Shown here one piece after another: positions 7,989 through 16,116 of a DNA stretch of 64,000 nucleotides; within the stretch, counting starts at the first letter, position 1, and every line of letters begins with the position of its first letter. Source of the DNA: Lachnospiraceae bacterium (GTDB taxonomy: Bacteria > Bacillota_A > Clostridia > Lachnospirales > Lachnospiraceae); assembly GCA_017430765.1 (NCBI GenBank), contig JAFRMI010000031.1:1-64000 (forward strand), given 5' to 3'. The notes beneath the pieces were generated by a model, which was not told the DNA's origin, did not search any database, and saw only the letters and a list, made by a program, of their open reading frames with translations. A program made the translations under genes and the position numbers.

Positions 7989-9011
7989 ATGAACGGACAT
8001 ACAGACATACTGGCAATTGAGACATCCTGTGACGAGACCGCGGCAGCTGTGATCCGCGACGGGCGGGAGGTTTTGTCAAACACGATTTATACCCAGATCA
8101 AGATGCACACCGTCTACGGCGGCGTGGTGCCGGAACTGGCGTCCCGCAAGCACATCGAGAAGATCAATTATGTGATCGGGAAGGCACTGGAGGATGCGGG
8201 AACGAAGCTTGCAGACATCGACGCGGTCGCTGTGACGTACGGCCCGGGACTTGTCGGAGCGCTCCTGGTCGGCGTCGCGGAGGCGAAAGCGATCGCGTGG
8301 GCAGCTGGTAAGCCCCTCATCGGCGTCAATCACATTGAGGGGCATATTTCCGCCAATTATATTGAGCACCCGGAACTGAAGCCCCCTTATCTGGGACTTG
8401 TCGTTTCTGGGGGTCATACCCATCTGTTGATCGTCAGGGATTATACCCGGTTCGAGATTCTCGGAAGGACGGTGGATGATGCCGCGGGAGAGGCCTTCGA
8501 CAAGGTCGCGAGAGCTATCGGGCTCGGATATCCGGGGGGACCCAGGATCGATGCCGTCGCGAAAGAGGGGGACAGGGACGCCATTCTGTTCCCGAAAGCA
8601 AAAGTGCACGGATCGGAATATGATTTCAGTTTCAGCGGCCTGAAAAGCGCTGTGCTTAACTATCTCAATCACGCGGCAATGAAAGGGGAGGAAGTCTCAC
8701 AGGCAGACGTCGCCGCGAGCTTCCAGAAAGCGGTCGTGGACGTACTTACGGAACATACGGTTGCCGCGGCCCGTTCGCTCGGGATCCGAAACGTCGCGAT
8801 GGCGGGCGGGGTCTCCGCGAACAGCGCGCTGCGGCGCGGCATGGAGGAGGCGGCAAAAAGGGAAGGGTTTGCGCTCTATGTGCCTTCTCCTATCTACTGC
8901 ACGGATAATGCGGCGATGATCGGCGTCGCCGCGTACCACGAGTATCTGCAGGGCCGCTTCGCGTCGTGGGACCTCAATGCGGTTCCGGGGCTGAAACTTG
9001 GAGAGCGGTAA
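7989..9011 (+). CDS. tsaD: tRNA t6A transferase TsaD
   Basis: A 340-aa catalytic subunit that transfers the threonylcarbamoyl group to tRNA A37. It contains [39 protein letters not shown] and the metal motif [10 protein letters not shown], followed by VSGGHTHL and [10 protein letters not shown]. Length is standard. It follows rnz by 19 bases with a weak ribosome binding site, so it is probably cotranscribed. With TsaE and TsaB the window lacks only TsaC/Sua5 for the pathway. Confidence 0.95.
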   Translation: MNGHTDILAIETSCDETAAAVIRDGREVLSNTIYTQIKMHTVYGGVVPELASRKHIEKINYVIGKALEDAGTKLADIDAVAVTYGPGLVGALLVGVAEAKAIAWAAGKPLIGVNHIEGHISANYIEHPELKPPYLGLVVSGGHTHLLIVRDYTRFEILGRTVDDAAGEAFDKVARAIGLGYPGGPRIDAVAKEGDRDAILFPKAKVHGSEYDFSFSGLKSAVLNYLNHAAMKGEEVSQADVAASFQKAVVDVLTEHTVAAARSLGIRNVAMAGGVSANSALRRGMEEAAKREGFALYVPSPIYCTDNAAMIGVAAYHEYLQGRFASWDLNAVPGLKLGER

Positions 9012-9030
9012 CGGAAGGAGAGCGGCCGGT

Positions 9031-9759
9031 ATGATGACAGCAATTGTTCTGGCGGCGGGAAGCGGAACGAGAATCGGAGGAGAAGTGCCGAAGCAGTTTC
9101 TTTCCCTGCATGGGGAGCCGCTTCTTGCCAGTTCACTGCGGGTGTTCGAGAAGAGCCCATATGTGGAAGAAATCATTCTTGTAACGTCTGCTCCTTATGT
9201 GGATTACTGCCGCCGGGAGATCGCGGAAGCGTATGGGTTCCGGAAAGTCCGCGCTGTTATTGAAGGCGGGCGCGAGCGGTACGACTCGGTCTACCGGGGG
9301 CTTCTTGCCTGTGAAGGAACAGATTTTGTCATGATTCATGACGGAGCGCGTCCGTTCGTCACGGAAGAGATTGTGCAAAGGTGCGCGGAGACGGTTCAAG
9401 AATACGGCACCGCGGTCGCGGGGATGCCCTCGAGGGACACGGTAAAAATCGCGGATGAGGAGGGGTTTGTCAGGGAAACACCGCCGCGGAAGTCCGTGTG
9501 GACCATCCAGACGCCGCAGGCTTTTTCATACGCCCTCATCCGCAGGGCCAATGAGGTGCTCCGGTCCCGCGGCGGGATGGAAGGCGTGACGGATGACGCG
9601 ATGATCGTGGAAAGATCCGGGCTTGCGAAGGTCAGGCTGGTCCGCGGCGCTTATGACAACATCAAAATCACGACGCCGGAGGATCTGCGCTTTCTCGAGC
9701 CGCGTGAAGAGACCTCCATCTCTCAGCGGCATAAGGATTGCGAATATCCGCTTTCCTGA
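9031..9759 (+). CDS. ispD: 2-C-methyl-D-erythritol 4-phosphate cytidylyltransferase
   Basis: A 242-aa IspD, third step of the MEP isoprenoid pathway, joining CTP and MEP. The CTP-binding loop is IVLAAGSGTRIGGEVPKQF near the N terminus; later IHDGARPFV, TPPRKSVWTIQTPQAF and VTDDAMIVE match substrate-binding segments. The start at 9031 follows AAGGAG; ATG 9034 is nearly as good, and the longer open frame has no homology. It ends the t6A-type operon, with no ispF partner next to it. Confidence 0.93.
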   Translation: MMTAIVLAAGSGTRIGGEVPKQFLSLHGEPLLASSLRVFEKSPYVEEIILVTSAPYVDYCRREIAEAYGFRKVRAVIEGGRERYDSVYRGLLACEGTDFVMIHDGARPFVTEEIVQRCAETVQEYGTAVAGMPSRDTVKIADEEGFVRETPPRKSVWTIQTPQAFSYALIRRANEVLRSRGGMEGVTDDAMIVERSGLAKVRLVRGAYDNIKITTPEDLRFLEPREETSISQRHKDCEYPLS

Positions 9760-10252
9760 AACCGGGCAGATGGAACGGGAAGGCGTGACATGAGACATCT
9801 GTGACCGTCCTATGAGAGACGAGGCACATGTTCCGCCCTCATACAGGACTGAGTAATTGGCTGAAATTAGAAACAGCTGTTGTCTAAGAACAGATATTGT
9901 GGTATTCTCTTCTTCGGACGGCTAGATATAGTTTTCCAGGGGAGTATATTGAGTGGACCGGCAGATCGGATATGTCTGCCGGTCCTTGAATTTCTATCTC
10001 AGTCAGCGATGCCCCCGCCTCTGCAGGCGGCGGGTTTTGAGCCAGTCCCGGCGGCCCGCTTTGCGGGCTGTGAAGGCAGTGAAGATGACCTCTCTTTGCC
10101 GGCGGCCGGCTGCGGACCGTAAAAGAAGCATCCCCCGGAAGGAAAATACCTCTTGCTTTTTTCAGAAAGCTTTGCTAAAATCATCTATGCTGTTCCGATT
10201 GAGGAATTTGTTGCGGGCGGCAATTTCATATGGCGATGGAATCGTCCAGTAC
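9760..10252 (+). other. Intergenic region with hairpins and the tRNA-Ser promoter
   Basis: No gene is convincing here. A strong 11-bp hairpin lies at 9955-9985 (GGACCGGCAGA with TCTGCCGGTCC) and is followed by a T-rich stretch, so it may terminate ispD transcription. A GC-rich hairpin followed by TTTT lies near 10014-10038. A promoter candidate TTGCTT (10153-10158), N17, TAAAAT (10176-10181) precedes tRNA-Ser. Confidence 0.5.
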
Positions 10253-10342
10253 GGAGAAGTACCCAAGCTGGCCGAAGGGACACCCCTGGAAAGGGTGCAG
10301 GTCGTTAATAGCGGCGCGAGGGTTCAAATCCCTCCTTCTCCG
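10253..10342 (+). tRNA. tRNA-Ser (GGA)
   Basis: A class II tRNA with acceptor GGAGAAG pairing CTTCTCC, anticodon GGA in the CTGGAAA loop, a long variable arm and the GGTTCAAATCC T-arm. The discriminator is G and no CCA is encoded. Confidence 0.93.
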
Positions 10343-10343
10343 C

Positions 10344-10397
10344 GCAAAAACCCCGGAAGTATTGATGGTTGATCAACTATCACTTTCGGGGTTTTGC
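10344..10397 (+). terminator. Terminator after tRNA-Ser
   Basis: GCAAAAACCCCGGAAGT pairs with ACTTTCGGGGTTTTGC around a loop that itself contains the palindrome TTGATCAA. A four-T run lies in the right arm. It separates the tRNA from citrate synthase and argues against a citrate synthase start inside the hairpin. Confidence 0.7.
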
Positions 10398-10435
10398 TAT
10401 ATCACCCTATTTTATTTAGAAAGGAGTTTTGCCTA

Positions 10436-11770
10436 TTGGATTATAGTAAAAAAATGTGGGGCTACGCAGATACAAAGAGGGAAAGTGTGATCTCACACGA
10501 TAAGATCTCGGATGCGCTTTACAGGGAATACGATGTCAAGCGCGGACTCCGCGACCTGAGCGGCAAGGGCGTTCTGACGGGGCTTACGAACATCTCCAAG
10601 GTCATTTCCTTTCAGGAAGAGAACGGGGAGCGCATTCCCTGCGACGGAGAACTCTGGTACCGCGGCTACACGATCCGGAACCTGATTCACCGCTATGCGG
10701 CGGGCCGTTTTGGCTATGAGACCCTGACCTACCTGCTCCTGTTCGGGGAACTTCCGGACGAGGAGGAGAAGAGAGAGTTCATTGAACATCTGGAACTTTC
10801 CCGCGATCTGCCGACCAATTTTACAAGAGACGTGATTATGAAGGCCCCGACGCGGGATATTATGAACTCCATGACAAGGAGCATCCTGACACTGGCCTCT
10901 TACGATAATTTTGCACAGGAGACGGATATCGACAACGTGATCCGGCAGAGTCTGAATCTCCTGGCCGTATTTCCCATGCTTGCCATCTACGCCTATCACG
11001 CGTACTCGCACTATGAACGCCAGGAAAGCATGTATATTCACAGACCGGAGCCGGAGCTCTCGACCGCGGAGAACATTCTTCTTATGCTGCGGCCGGACAA
11101 AAGCTTTACCGAGACCGAAGCCAGGGTTCTCGACGCGGCGCTGATGCTGCACATGGAACACGGCGGGGGCAATAATTCCACTTTCACGACGCGCGTTGTG
11201 ACGTCCGCCGGATCAGACACGTACGCGACGTTCGCCGCGGCGATGTCCTCCCTGAAAGGCCCGCGGCACGGCGGCGCGAACCTCAAAGTCATGGAGATGA
11301 TGGAGAATATCCGTGAAAATGTGGCCGACTGGGATGACGATGAGGAGATCCGTTCCTATCTTGACAGAATGCTGATGGGTGCCGTGTTTGATCACAGGGG
11401 CCTGATCTACGGAATGGGGCATGCGGTTTATTCCATCTCGGATCCGCGCGAGAGGATCTTCAAGTCGTTCGTTGAGCGGCTTGCGGACGAGAAAGGCCGC
11501 GGGAAGGATCTGGCCCTCTACAATAAGATTGAAGCGATTGCTCCGGAAGTGATCGCGCACCGCCGGCATATCTATAAGGGCGTCAGCCCGAACGTGGACT
11601 TTTACAGCGGGTTTGTATATGAAATGCTCGGTATTCCGAGAGAGCTCTTCACACCGATCTTCGCAATTGCCCGGATTGCCGGATGGAGCGCACACCGGCT
11701 GGAGGAGATCGTCGGAATGGGAAAGATCATCCGTCCGGCCTATATGTCGGTGATGCAGGAGAAAGAGTGA
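10436..11770 (+). CDS. gltA: Citrate synthase
   Basis: A 444-aa citrate synthase that condenses oxaloacetate and acetyl-CoA. It shows ELWYRGYTIRNLI, the catalytic-histidine region MEHGGGNNSTFTTRV, the acetyl-CoA site GPRHGGANLKVMEMM, and GMGHAVYSISDPR with the second key histidine and aspartate region; the end IIRPAYM is typical. A TTG start at 10436 is chosen because AAGGAG (10421-10426) is ideally spaced, whereas the upstream ATG at 10394 overlaps the tRNA terminator. In anaerobic Clostridia it probably feeds an incomplete TCA branch toward 2-oxoglutarate and glutamate. No aconitase or isocitrate dehydrogenase is adjacent. Confidence 0.92.
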   Translation: MDYSKKMWGYADTKRESVISHDKISDALYREYDVKRGLRDLSGKGVLTGLTNISKVISFQEENGERIPCDGELWYRGYTIRNLIHRYAAGRFGYETLTYLLLFGELPDEEEKREFIEHLELSRDLPTNFTRDVIMKAPTRDIMNSMTRSILTLASYDNFAQETDIDNVIRQSLNLLAVFPMLAIYAYHAYSHYERQESMYIHRPEPELSTAENILLMLRPDKSFTETEARVLDAALMLHMEHGGGNNSTFTTRVVTSAGSDTYATFAAAMSSLKGPRHGGANLKVMEMMENIRENVADWDDDEEIRSYLDRMLMGAVFDHRGLIYGMGHAVYSISDPRERIFKSFVERLADEKGRGKDLALYNKIEAIAPEVIAHRRHIYKGVSPNVDFYSGFVYEMLGIPRELFTPIFAIARIAGWSAHRLEEIVGMGKIIRPAYMSVMQEKE

Positions 11771-11874
11771 CAAAGGGCAGAATAAAGGCAGCCTCCGGAA
11801 TGCGTCGGGACGGTAGTGCACATCACTCCCGGACGCAGGGGTGACTGTACCTTCCCGTTCACATGAAAAATGAC

Positions 11875-11903
11875 TTGCGGCGGGGGATGATTTCTGCTAT
11901 GAT
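11875..11903 (+). promoter_or_regulatory. Promoter of the tRNA cluster
   Basis: TTGCGG, 17-base spacer, TATGAT. The expected transcription start is about 35 bases before tRNA-Ile. Confidence 0.55.
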
Positions 11904-11943
11904 AATTTTCGGTTCCGTGCTTCGGCATACGGAACCGGGAGAA

Positions 11944-12017
<74 letters not shown>

Positions 12018-12024
12018 TGTGTGA

Positions 12025-12096
12025 TCCTCGATAGCTCAATGGTAGAGCACGCGGCTGTTAACCGCGGGGTTGTAGGTTCGAGCCCTACTCGGGGAG
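12025..12096 (+). tRNA. tRNA-Asn (GTT)
   Basis: Acceptor TCCTCGA pairs TCGGGGA; anticodon GTT in CTGTTAA; GGTTCGAGCCC T-arm; discriminator G; no CCA. It is seven bases after tRNA-Ile. Confidence 0.95.
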
Positions 12097-12119
12097 TTTC
12101 GGGCATCTGTCCGCAGGAT

Positions 12120-12203
12120 GCCGGTGTGGCGGAATTGGCAGACGCAAGGGACTTAAAATCCCTCGAAGGCAACTTCGTGCCGGTTCGAGTCCGGCCACCG
12201 GCA
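12120..12203 (+). tRNA. tRNA-Leu (TAA)
   Basis: A class II tRNA with acceptor GCCGGTG pairing CACCGGC, anticodon TAA (ACTTAAAAT), a variable arm CTCGAAGGCAACTTCGTG and discriminator A. A perfect 18-bp palindrome lies just downstream at 12212-12229. Confidence 0.95.
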
Positions 12204-12237
12204 GTACCCGCTGCATTTTGCAAAATGCATCCAACAA

Positions 12238-12309
12238 GGCCCCATGGTCAAGTGGTTAAGACATCGCCCTTTCACGGCGGTAACAGCAGTTCGAATCTGC
12301 TTGGGGTCA
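12238..12309 (+). tRNA. tRNA-Glu (TTC)
   Basis: Acceptor GGCCCCA pairs TGGGGTC; anticodon TTC in CTTTCAC; discriminator A; no CCA. Confidence 0.95.
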
Positions 12310-12349
12310 CTCGAAAGGCACCTGTGTGCGTTTTGAAAAGAGATTTCGT

Positions 12350-12423
12350 GGATCTTTAGCTCAGTTGGTCAGAGCAGTCGGCTCATAACCGATCGGTCCT
12401 GGGTTCGAGTCCCCGAAGATCCA
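12350..12423 (+). tRNA. tRNA-Met (CAT)
   Basis: Acceptor GGATCTT pairs AAGATCC; anticodon CAT in CTCATAA; discriminator A. It lacks the three G-C pairs of an initiator anticodon stem, so elongator Met is likely; a lysidine-modified Ile2 tRNA cannot be excluded. Confidence 0.92.
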
Positions 12424-12455
12424 TTATCCCTGTCGAGGGGAACAAAGTTTCATAC

Positions 12456-12529
12456 GGCCCAGTGGCGAAGTTGGTTATCGCGCCGCCCTGTCACGGCGGA
12501 GGTCGTCGGTTCGAGTCCGATTTGGGTCG
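12456..12529 (+). tRNA. tRNA-Asp (GTC)
   Basis: Acceptor GGCCCAG pairs with TTTGGGTC allowing wobbles; anticodon GTC in CTGTCAC; GGTTCGAGTCC T-arm; discriminator G; no CCA. Last tRNA of the cluster. Confidence 0.93.
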
Positions 12530-12540
12530 CTTCTTAAGAA

Positions 12541-12569
12541 AACGGTCTGCTTATGCAGGCCGTTTTTTT
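12541..12569 (+). terminator. Terminator of the tRNA cluster
   Basis: AACGGTCTGC pairs with GCAGGCCGTT around TTAT, followed by a run of seven or more T. Confidence 0.9.
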
Positions 12570-12574
12570 GCAGT

Positions 12575-12629
12575 ACAGGAATTCTCTCCGGAAACTCCTG
12601 TTCGAAAAAGTCTCCGGCAGGATGCACAC
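12575..12629. repeat. Dispersed intergenic repeat, short copy C
   Basis: A palindromic stem (12575-12601, ACAGGA...TCCTGT) is followed by the box CTCCGGCAGGATGCACAC (12612-12629). The same hairpin-then-box order is seen at 4989-5050 and 39380-39442. The rest of 12630-12731 shows nothing recognisable. Confidence 0.65.
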
Positions 12630-12731
12630 AGCGCGGCAGCCGGCACAGCGGGCTTTGAGACTTGTTTTTCGGCAAAGTGCACAAAAAACAAGGAAGAAAC
12701 AGCGACATATTGACAAATAACCTATCGCTCG

Positions 12732-12790
12732 TTGACGCTAGGACCCCTCCATGATAGGATGAGCATGAAACCGATGCCATAATGTTTCAT
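12732..12790 (+). promoter_or_regulatory. Promoter and operator of the LacI-family gene
   Basis: The promoter is TTGACG (12732-12737), N17, TAGGAT (12755-12760). Directly after it lies the inverted repeat ATGAAAC-N12-GTTTCAT (12765-12790). Its left half, TGAAACCGAT, is repeated at the PTS promoter (16004-16013). This points to autoregulation by the LacI-family protein encoded 130 bases downstream. Confidence 0.6.
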
Positions 12791-12921
12791 ATATTTCACA
12801 GCAGCAGCCACAGGTGGCCTAAAGAGAAACAATCACTGCGTCCCGCTGTCTTCCGGATTGATTTTTTCCGGCAGCAGCTTATCGCGGAGACTGTTTTTTG
12901 AACAGAGGTTCAGGAGGACAT

Positions 12922-13902
12922 ATGAATATCGGTGATGTAGCGCAGATGGCCGGCGTGTCAAGGGCTGCCGTATCCAGATATTTGAATAACGGATATATCA
13001 GCGCCGAGAAGAGAGAGCGAATCCGCAAAGTGATTGAGGAGACCGGATATAAACCGTCGGTTATGGCGCAGACACTGCGTTCGAAGAGGACCAGACTGAT
13101 CGGGGTGGTGATTCCCAGAATCAATTCGCACTCCATCTCAAACGTCGCGGAAGGAATCAGCGGGGTTCTTTCGGAAGCCGGCTATGATATGCTCCTTGCG
13201 ACGACCTATAACAGTTACGAAAAGGAACTGGATTTTCTGAAGATCTTCTCGAATAACCGGGTAGACGGCGTCATTCTCGTCGCGACGGTGCTGACGGAGG
13301 AGCACAGGAGAATTCTCAGCGGGATGAAGATTCCGGTCGTTGTGGTTGGCCAGCAGATATCCGCCGTCCCATGCATCTATCACGATGATCAGGGAGCGGC
13401 GTATGAACTTGTGCGGAGGATGATCCGGGACGGGAGAAAAGAGATCGGTTATATTGGAGTTCTGAAAGAAGACATTGCGGTCGGCAGGGAGCGGTACGAG
13501 GGATATAGCAGAGCCCTCAGGGAAGCGGAGCTTCCCGTGAGGCCGGAGAGCGCTGTCACCGCCGATTTTTCCGTAAAATCCGGATCCGAGAGCATGGATC
13601 TGCTCCTTGCGAAAGCACCGGATCTCGATGCGGTCGTGTGCGCCACGGACCGGATCGCGGTCGGGGCTCTGCTCAATCTAAAGAGAAGGGGACTGCGGAT
13701 ACCCGAGGAGATCGCAATTGCCGGATTTGGCGACAACCTGATCGCAAGAGTGACGACACCGGCGCTCACGACGGTTCATTTCCATTATAAGGAGAGCGGG
13801 GAAACAGCTGCGGGGAAGATCCTGGAACAGCTGGAAACAAAAACGTGCGAGACCGCGGAGATCCGGCTCGGATACGAGCTTTTGATCCGTGAATCCACAT
13901 AA
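12922..13902 (+). CDS. LacI-family transcriptional regulator (sucrose locus)
   Basis: A 326-aa repressor. The N-terminal HTH is NIGDVAQMAGVSRAAVSRYL, with the hinge helix region about residues 45-58, then a periplasmic-binding-like effector domain (LIGVVIPRINSHSISNVAEG to the C terminus). Start 12922 follows CAGGAGG; the earlier ATG at 12898 has no site and would add eight non-family residues. It precedes the amylosucrase-like gene and PTS gene, so the effector is probably sucrose or a phosphorylated derivative; this is inference from context. Operator candidates are at 12765-12790 and near 16004. Confidence 0.9.
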   Translation: MNIGDVAQMAGVSRAAVSRYLNNGYISAEKRERIRKVIEETGYKPSVMAQTLRSKRTRLIGVVIPRINSHSISNVAEGISGVLSEAGYDMLLATTYNSYEKELDFLKIFSNNRVDGVILVATVLTEEHRRILSGMKIPVVVVGQQISAVPCIYHDDQGAAYELVRRMIRDGRKEIGYIGVLKEDIAVGRERYEGYSRALREAELPVRPESAVTADFSVKSGSESMDLLLAKAPDLDAVVCATDRIAVGALLNLKRRGLRIPEEIAIAGFGDNLIARVTTPALTTVHFHYKESGETAAGKILEQLETKTCETAEIRLGYELLIREST

Positions 13903-13985
13903 AGAAAAAGGTTTAAACAGGCAGCACCGGAAAAAACAGTTCTTTTAGAAAGCGGCAACATGATTTCAGTTTCGGAGGGAGGAAT

Positions 13986-15875
13986 ATGTTCAGCAAAAAG
14001 TGGAATAAAGAGTTCCGGGGGCGCATGGAACGGCATTATGATGAGCTGAAATGGCTGTACTATGAGCTCTATCAGGGAGATGCGCAGGCATTCGAGTATT
14101 TTTGCAGCATGTTGTATGAGTACTACGAGGCGCGTCCCGCAAGCCTGAAAAAATGGGACAGAAAAAGGGAGAAAAATCCCGGCTGGTACAAGGGCAATTC
14201 GATGCTCGGCATGCAGATGTACACGAACGCATTCGCGGGGACGCTGAACGGGATTCGGGAACATCTTGACTATATCGAGGAGTGCGGCGTCAACTACCTT
14301 CACCTTATGCCGCTGCTCGAAAGTCCCGCCGGCAGAAGCGACGGCGGTTATGCGGTTGCGGATTTCCGGAAAGTTCAGCCGGAGCTTGGAACAATTGATG
14401 ATCTCGCCTCTCTCTCCGAGGCGTGCCATGACAGGGATATCAGTATCTGCCTTGACTTTGTCATGAACCATACAAGCGAGGATCACGCATGGGCAAAAAA
14501 GGCCCGCGCAGGTGACAAGGAATATCAGGACCGCTACTTCTTCTACGATGACTGGGAAATTCCGAGAGAATTTGAGAAGACCTGTCCGCAGGTCTTTCCG
14601 CAGACCGCACCGGGAAACTTTACCTGGTGCGAGGAGGCGCAGAAGGTCGTCATGACGACGTTTTACCCCTATCAGTGGGATCTCAATTACGCAAATCCGG
14701 TCGTATTTAACGATATGACTGCGGATATGCTCTTCCTGTGCAATCACGGCGTCGATATTATCCGCCTCGACGCGACGCCCTACATCTGGAAGACCCTGGG
14801 CACGACATGCCGGAATCTTCCCCAGGTCCACACACTGGTCCGTCTTATGCGAATGGCGGCGGAGGTCGTGTGTCCGAGTGCACTTCTGCTTGGTGAGATC
14901 GTGATGGAACCGTCCAAGGTCGTCCCTTACTTCGGAACGCTTGACAAGCCGGAATGCCATATGCTCTACAACGTGACGACGATGGCTTCCATGTGGCACA
15001 CGGTCGCGACGCGGGACGTACGCCTTCTGCGGCACCAGATGGAGACAGTTTTTGCCCTCCCGAAGGACTATACGTTCCTGAACTATCTCCGCTGTCACGA
15101 CGATATCGGCTGGGGGCTCGATTATGAATATCTCTCGCAGTACGGGATGGAGCAGGTGCCTCACAAAAAGTATCTCAATGATTATCTGACCGGCAAGTGG
15201 GAAGGCAGTGAGATGCGCGGAGAACTCTACAACGACGACCCCCGTCTGGGAGACGCGCGCCTCACAGGAACCACCGCTTCCCTGTGCGGAATTGAGGCGG
15301 CGGAATATGAGGAAAATGAAGCCAAGCTTGAAAAGGCGATCACGCTTGACCTCATGCTTCACGCATTTTTGTTCACGCAGAGCGGTATTCCCATTATTTA
15401 CAGCGGCGATGAGATCGGGCAGCTCAACGACTATTCGTATCACGACAATGTGCTCAGAAGTGACGACAGCCGGTATCTCCACCGCGGCGATCTGAACTGG
15501 AAAGAAGTGGAGCTCCGGAAAAATCCGGAAACCCGGGCAGGTAAGATCTATAAAGGAATTATGCAGCTGCTGTCTATCCGGAAAACACTGGGTGTATTTG
15601 ACGGACACGCGGATACCTGGGCGCTGGAGACATATAATGACCATGTGCTCGGTATCGGACGGTATTATAATGGCGAGAAGCTGATCGCGCTGTTTAACTT
15701 CAGCGAGAATGAACAGACGGCATGGATTAATGAGGCGGAAGAATATAAGGATCTTCTGACCGGAGAGACAAAAGAAGCCAGAGCCATTGCCCTGCCCGGC
15801 TATTCCTTCGTATGGCTTCTGACCTCCTTCAACCGCGAAGAGAAAACGATCGTCAGCAAAAGAAGCAAAAAGTAA
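13986..15875 (+). CDS. Amylosucrase-like GH13 enzyme (sucrose glucosyltransferase/hydrolase)
   Basis: A 629-aa GH13 protein of the amylosucrase type. Amylosucrases split sucrose and build alpha-1,4-glucan, releasing fructose; some relatives only hydrolyse sucrose. The helical N-terminal region is followed by LGMQMYTNAFAGTL, then SDGGYAVADFRKV, IRLDATPYIWK (nucleophile D262), LLLGEIVM (acid/base E304) and LRCHDDIGW (D372). The SDDSRYLHR segment matches the arginine pocket that recognises sucrose in Neisseria amylosucrase. No signal peptide, so it is cytoplasmic. It lies between a LacI regulator and a PTS transporter. A PTS would deliver sucrose 6-phosphate, so the real substrate is an open question. 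Confidence 0.87.
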   Translation: MFSKKWNKEFRGRMERHYDELKWLYYELYQGDAQAFEYFCSMLYEYYEARPASLKKWDRKREKNPGWYKGNSMLGMQMYTNAFAGTLNGIREHLDYIEECGVNYLHLMPLLESPAGRSDGGYAVADFRKVQPELGTIDDLASLSEACHDRDISICLDFVMNHTSEDHAWAKKARAGDKEYQDRYFFYDDWEIPREFEKTCPQVFPQTAPGNFTWCEEAQKVVMTTFYPYQWDLNYANPVVFNDMTADMLFLCNHGVDIIRLDATPYIWKTLGTTCRNLPQVHTLVRLMRMAAEVVCPSALLLGEIVMEPSKVVPYFGTLDKPECHMLYNVTTMASMWHTVATRDVRLLRHQMETVFALPKDYTFLNYLRCHDDIGWGLDYEYLSQYGMEQVPHKKYLNDYLTGKWEGSEMRGELYNDDPRLGDARLTGTTASLCGIEAAEYEENEAKLEKAITLDLMLHAFLFTQSGIPIIYSGDEIGQLNDYSYHDNVLRSDDSRYLHRGDLNWKEVELRKNPETRAGKIYKGIMQLLSIRKTLGVFDGHADTWALETYNDHVLGIGRYYNGEKLIALFNFSENEQTAWINEAEEYKDLLTGETKEARAIALPGYSFVWLLTSFNREEKTIVSKRSKK

Positions 15876-15963
15876 GGGTTTGTACATGCGGTACTCCATT
15901 TAAAGGGATAATAAATGGCATAATGCACAAAACCCGGAGGTAAAAGTTGGAGATATGGTACAA

Positions 15964-16017
15964 TTTACAAAAGAATCGAATAAACCTATAATGATTGTGT
16001 ATGTGAAACCGATTGCA
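15964..16017 (+). promoter_or_regulatory. Promoter and operator of the PTS gene
   Basis: TTTACA (15964-15969), N17, TATAAT (15987-15992). The motif TGAAACCGATTGCAT follows at 16004-16018, overlapping the expected start of transcription. Its first ten bases are identical to those of the operator before the LacI-family gene, so repression by that protein is likely. Confidence 0.7.
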
Positions 16018-16116
16018 TGATTATGCTTTTTTCACGAATCTCGTGCAGGGAGTTTTCATATATGGTTCAGGTAATGGAAGCGTTACCACTATTTTCTTAT
16101 TCGAAGGGAGAAGGAT

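Noticed and set aside
12212..12229. A perfect 18-bp palindrome between tRNA-Leu and tRNA-Glu
   Set aside because: With no loop it cannot form a stable RNA hairpin of full length, and its position in a tRNA transcript makes an operator unlikely; probably chance or a processing spacer.
13785..15899. A 704-codon minus-strand open frame opposite the amylosucrase-like gene
   Set aside because: The plus strand has catalytic motifs and a ribosome binding site; the antisense frame has neither.
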